From positions 3,158,623 to 3,222,622 of the forward strand of contig NZ_FUZZ01000001.1 in the NCBI RefSeq assembly GCF_900168065.1: DNA of 64,000 nt, written 5' to 3'. The notes under the pieces were generated by a model. That model searched no databases. It was not told the DNA's origin and saw only the letters and a list, made by a program, of their open reading frames with translations. Positions 62,926 to 64,000 of this stretch are shown here, one piece after another (within the stretch, counting starts at the first letter, position 1; each line of letters starts with the position of its first letter). The DNA comes from Chitinophaga ginsengisegetis (GTDB taxonomy: Bacteria; Bacteroidota; Bacteroidia; Chitinophagales; Chitinophagaceae). Made by a program: the position numbers and the translations under genes.

Positions 62926-63438
62926 ATGCGCATATTAGTTACCGCAATGCTCAGCGCCATTGTTTTACTGGGCACATCCTGCGGCAAGGATAAAGACGAT
63001 AGCCGCCAACGCAGATTTATTTCATTGAAGCTGGACGACAGGGTTTATCTTTCAGAAAATCCCAAAGGCACTATCACCCTGCCAAATCTTACGGACGAAA
63101 ACCCGGATAATGATTATCCCACTATGGAAATCACCGGCCAGAGCTATAACGGAGATGTGATCACCTTCAGCTTAGCTACAGCATCCATGCCTTTCAAACC
63201 GGGCGTGTATCCCGCTACACAGAAAGGAAATGGCTTACTGATCGCTTTGAACAGCACTTACTACACCAACCTTACTTCAGCAGGAAGCACTGATTTTAAA
63301 ATTACTATTACCAGTATAGATAACCTTACGGTAGAAGGAACTTTTTCCGGAACATTGAAAGATGCCTCCGGCGCTGGCGGGACGCGCGTTACTAAAGACG
63401 GAGCTTTCAGAGCGCTCATCAGTCAACAGGGACAATAA
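62926..63438 (+). CDS. Hypothetical lipoprotein, 170 residues
   Basis: Lipobox GTSCGKDKDD (Cys at about 19) followed by a beta-rich domain: FISLKLDDRVYLSENPKGTITL, PTMEITGQSYNGDVITFSLATAS, DFKITITSIDNLTVEGTFSGTLKDASG. The last element, a strand pair with GTFSGTLKD, recalls small beta-sandwich lipoproteins of Bacteroidota, but I cannot name a family. It probably sits on the outer membrane. It converges on the DUF1501 gene. Confidence 0.75.
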   Translation: MRILVTAMLSAIVLLGTSCGKDKDDSRQRRFISLKLDDRVYLSENPKGTITLPNLTDENPDNDYPTMEITGQSYNGDVITFSLATASMPFKPGVYPATQKGNGLLIALNSTYYTNLTSAGSTDFKITITSIDNLTVEGTFSGTLKDASGAGGTRVTKDGAFRALISQQGQ

Positions 63439-63474
63439 CGGGGCGGGGCGGAGGTGAAATATTTTCCCTCCGCA

Positions 63475-64000
63475 CTAAACAAACGATAGATGAGAATAGG
63501 TATTTTTCAGTACTGCTTTATCATCAGCACCCAGCCAGTTAGATAACAGGGTAGCATACACGCTTTTAAAGTCAACCTGGTATTGCAGGTCCCCATCTTT
63601 CAGGTTAAGCAGGTCCGGACCATCGTTGATAAGCCCCGGCTGCTTTAGCCCGCCACCCACCAGGAACATATTATTCGCAGTACCATGATCGGTACCTCCA
63701 CTGGCATTCTGGCTTACCCTTCTTCCAAATTCAGAGAAAGTCATCACTACAACATCCTCAAAACGATGATTCGCCTTCAGATCATCCGTAAATACCGTTA
63801 ACGCATCACTTAGCTGACCAAACAGGCGGGCCTGTTGATCCTGCTGGTTTACATGGGTATCAAAACTACCATGCGACACATAATATACTTTGGTGTTGAT
63901 ATCCGACATTACCAGGTTGGCAATGGTTCGCAGGTTCCTTCCCAGTTCTGTATTGGGATAGGGAGCGGAAGATTTATATGTTTTAAACTGTTGCTGGATA
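63475..64000 (-). CDS. DUF1501 family protein (5' end outside window)
   Basis: Only the C-terminal ~175 residues are inside; the frame stays open to the window edge, and the Met at 63909 is internal. Visible motifs: NTELGRNLRTIANLV, KVYYVSHGSFDTHVNQQDQQ, VVVMTFSEFGRRVSQNASGGTDHGTANNMFLVGG, and DFKSVYATLLSNWLG at the end. These are diagnostic of DUF1501, a secreted sulfatase-like family often encoded with DUF1800 proteins. Function unknown. It reads towards the lipoprotein gene. Confidence 0.92.
   Translation of the reverse strand, partial: IQQQFKTYKSSAPYPNTELGRNLRTIANLVMSDINTKVYYVSHGSFDTHVNQQDQQARLFGQLSDALTVFTDDLKANHRFEDVVVMTFSEFGRRVSQNASGGTDHGTANNMFLVGGGLKQPGLINDGPDLLNLKDGDLQYQVDFKSVYATLLSNWLGADDKAVLKNTYSHLSFV

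Noticed and set aside
1..64000. tRNA, rRNA, CRISPR arrays or a prophage
   Set aside because: No cloverleaf-like gap, no regularly spaced direct repeats, and no phage or Cas-type proteins were recognised by eye.

Overview
The window looks like chromosomal DNA of a Bacteroidota bacterium, most likely a member of the Chitinophagaceae. This is inferred from gene content, not from a marker-gene search: a TonB-dependent receptor with a carboxypeptidase-like N-terminal extension, two GH92 mannosidases, a DUF6452/DUF6048 pair, an alpha-2-macroglobulin lipoprotein, lipoboxes ending in SCGKD, many TAnnTTTG-type -7 promoter boxes, and A+T-rich gaps between genes of moderate G+C. I recognised no rRNA, tRNA, CRISPR array, complete insertion sequence or prophage.

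Layout. 1-9.7 kb: the end of a ThuA/sugar dehydrogenase/PKD/cytochrome c fusion, a GNAT enzyme, two secreted GH92 alpha-mannosidases and a LacI-type regulator with a palindromic candidate operator in front of the first mannosidase (mannan or N-glycan use). 10-19.3 kb: fatty acid desaturase, a FabF-type ketosynthase, uvrA, the DUF6452/DUF6048 pair, an ElaA-like GNAT and a ModF-like double ATPase. 19.4-31.3 kb: a very large alpha-2-macroglobulin lipoprotein and pbpC, normally partners, separated by GAPDH, an Asp-nucleophile alpha/beta hydrolase and a DUF1016 nuclease. 31.4-36.3 kb: rarA, truncated haemoglobin and a membrane protein in one operon, then a PepO-like M13 peptidase and a small YHS lipoprotein. 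36.3-44.2 kb: a beta-helix lipoprotein and TonB receptor, an unknown protein, an LpxH-like phosphatase, and a DUF47/PiT phosphate transport operon. 11-bp-phased TTAA-like motifs lie in front of both the receptor and the phosphate operon. 44.3-47.2 kb: rfbA, galE and the C-terminal half of transketolase. 47.4-49.4 kb: a sigma factor, probable anti-sigma factor and Spy-like protein cassette. 49.4-57.2 kb: the rod-shape operon mreB-mreC-mreD-mrdA-rodA running on into a metallo-beta-lactamase-fold enzyme, an AraC regulator and an NTF2-like protein. 57.5-64 kb: purD, a POT and an OPT peptide transporter, a small lipoprotein and the end of a DUF1501 protein.

The most unusual signal is a family of composite intergenic repeats at about 12.6, 17.0 and 47.2 kb. 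Each has two inverted copies of a short TTCG-loop palindrome around a central 16-18 bp hairpin. The hairpin sequence differs between copies while its pairing is kept. In all three the first palindrome begins exactly 9 nt after the stop codon of the upstream gene. The 17.0-kb copy has a perfect 55-bp inverted repeat, and its far arm supplies the last codons and the stop of the converging GNAT gene. A related inverted repeat lies between the two mannosidase genes. These look like paired REP/BIME-type elements that may also act at transcript 3' ends. A second notable signal is a 27-bp palindrome present both upstream of and inside the DUF1016 nuclease gene.
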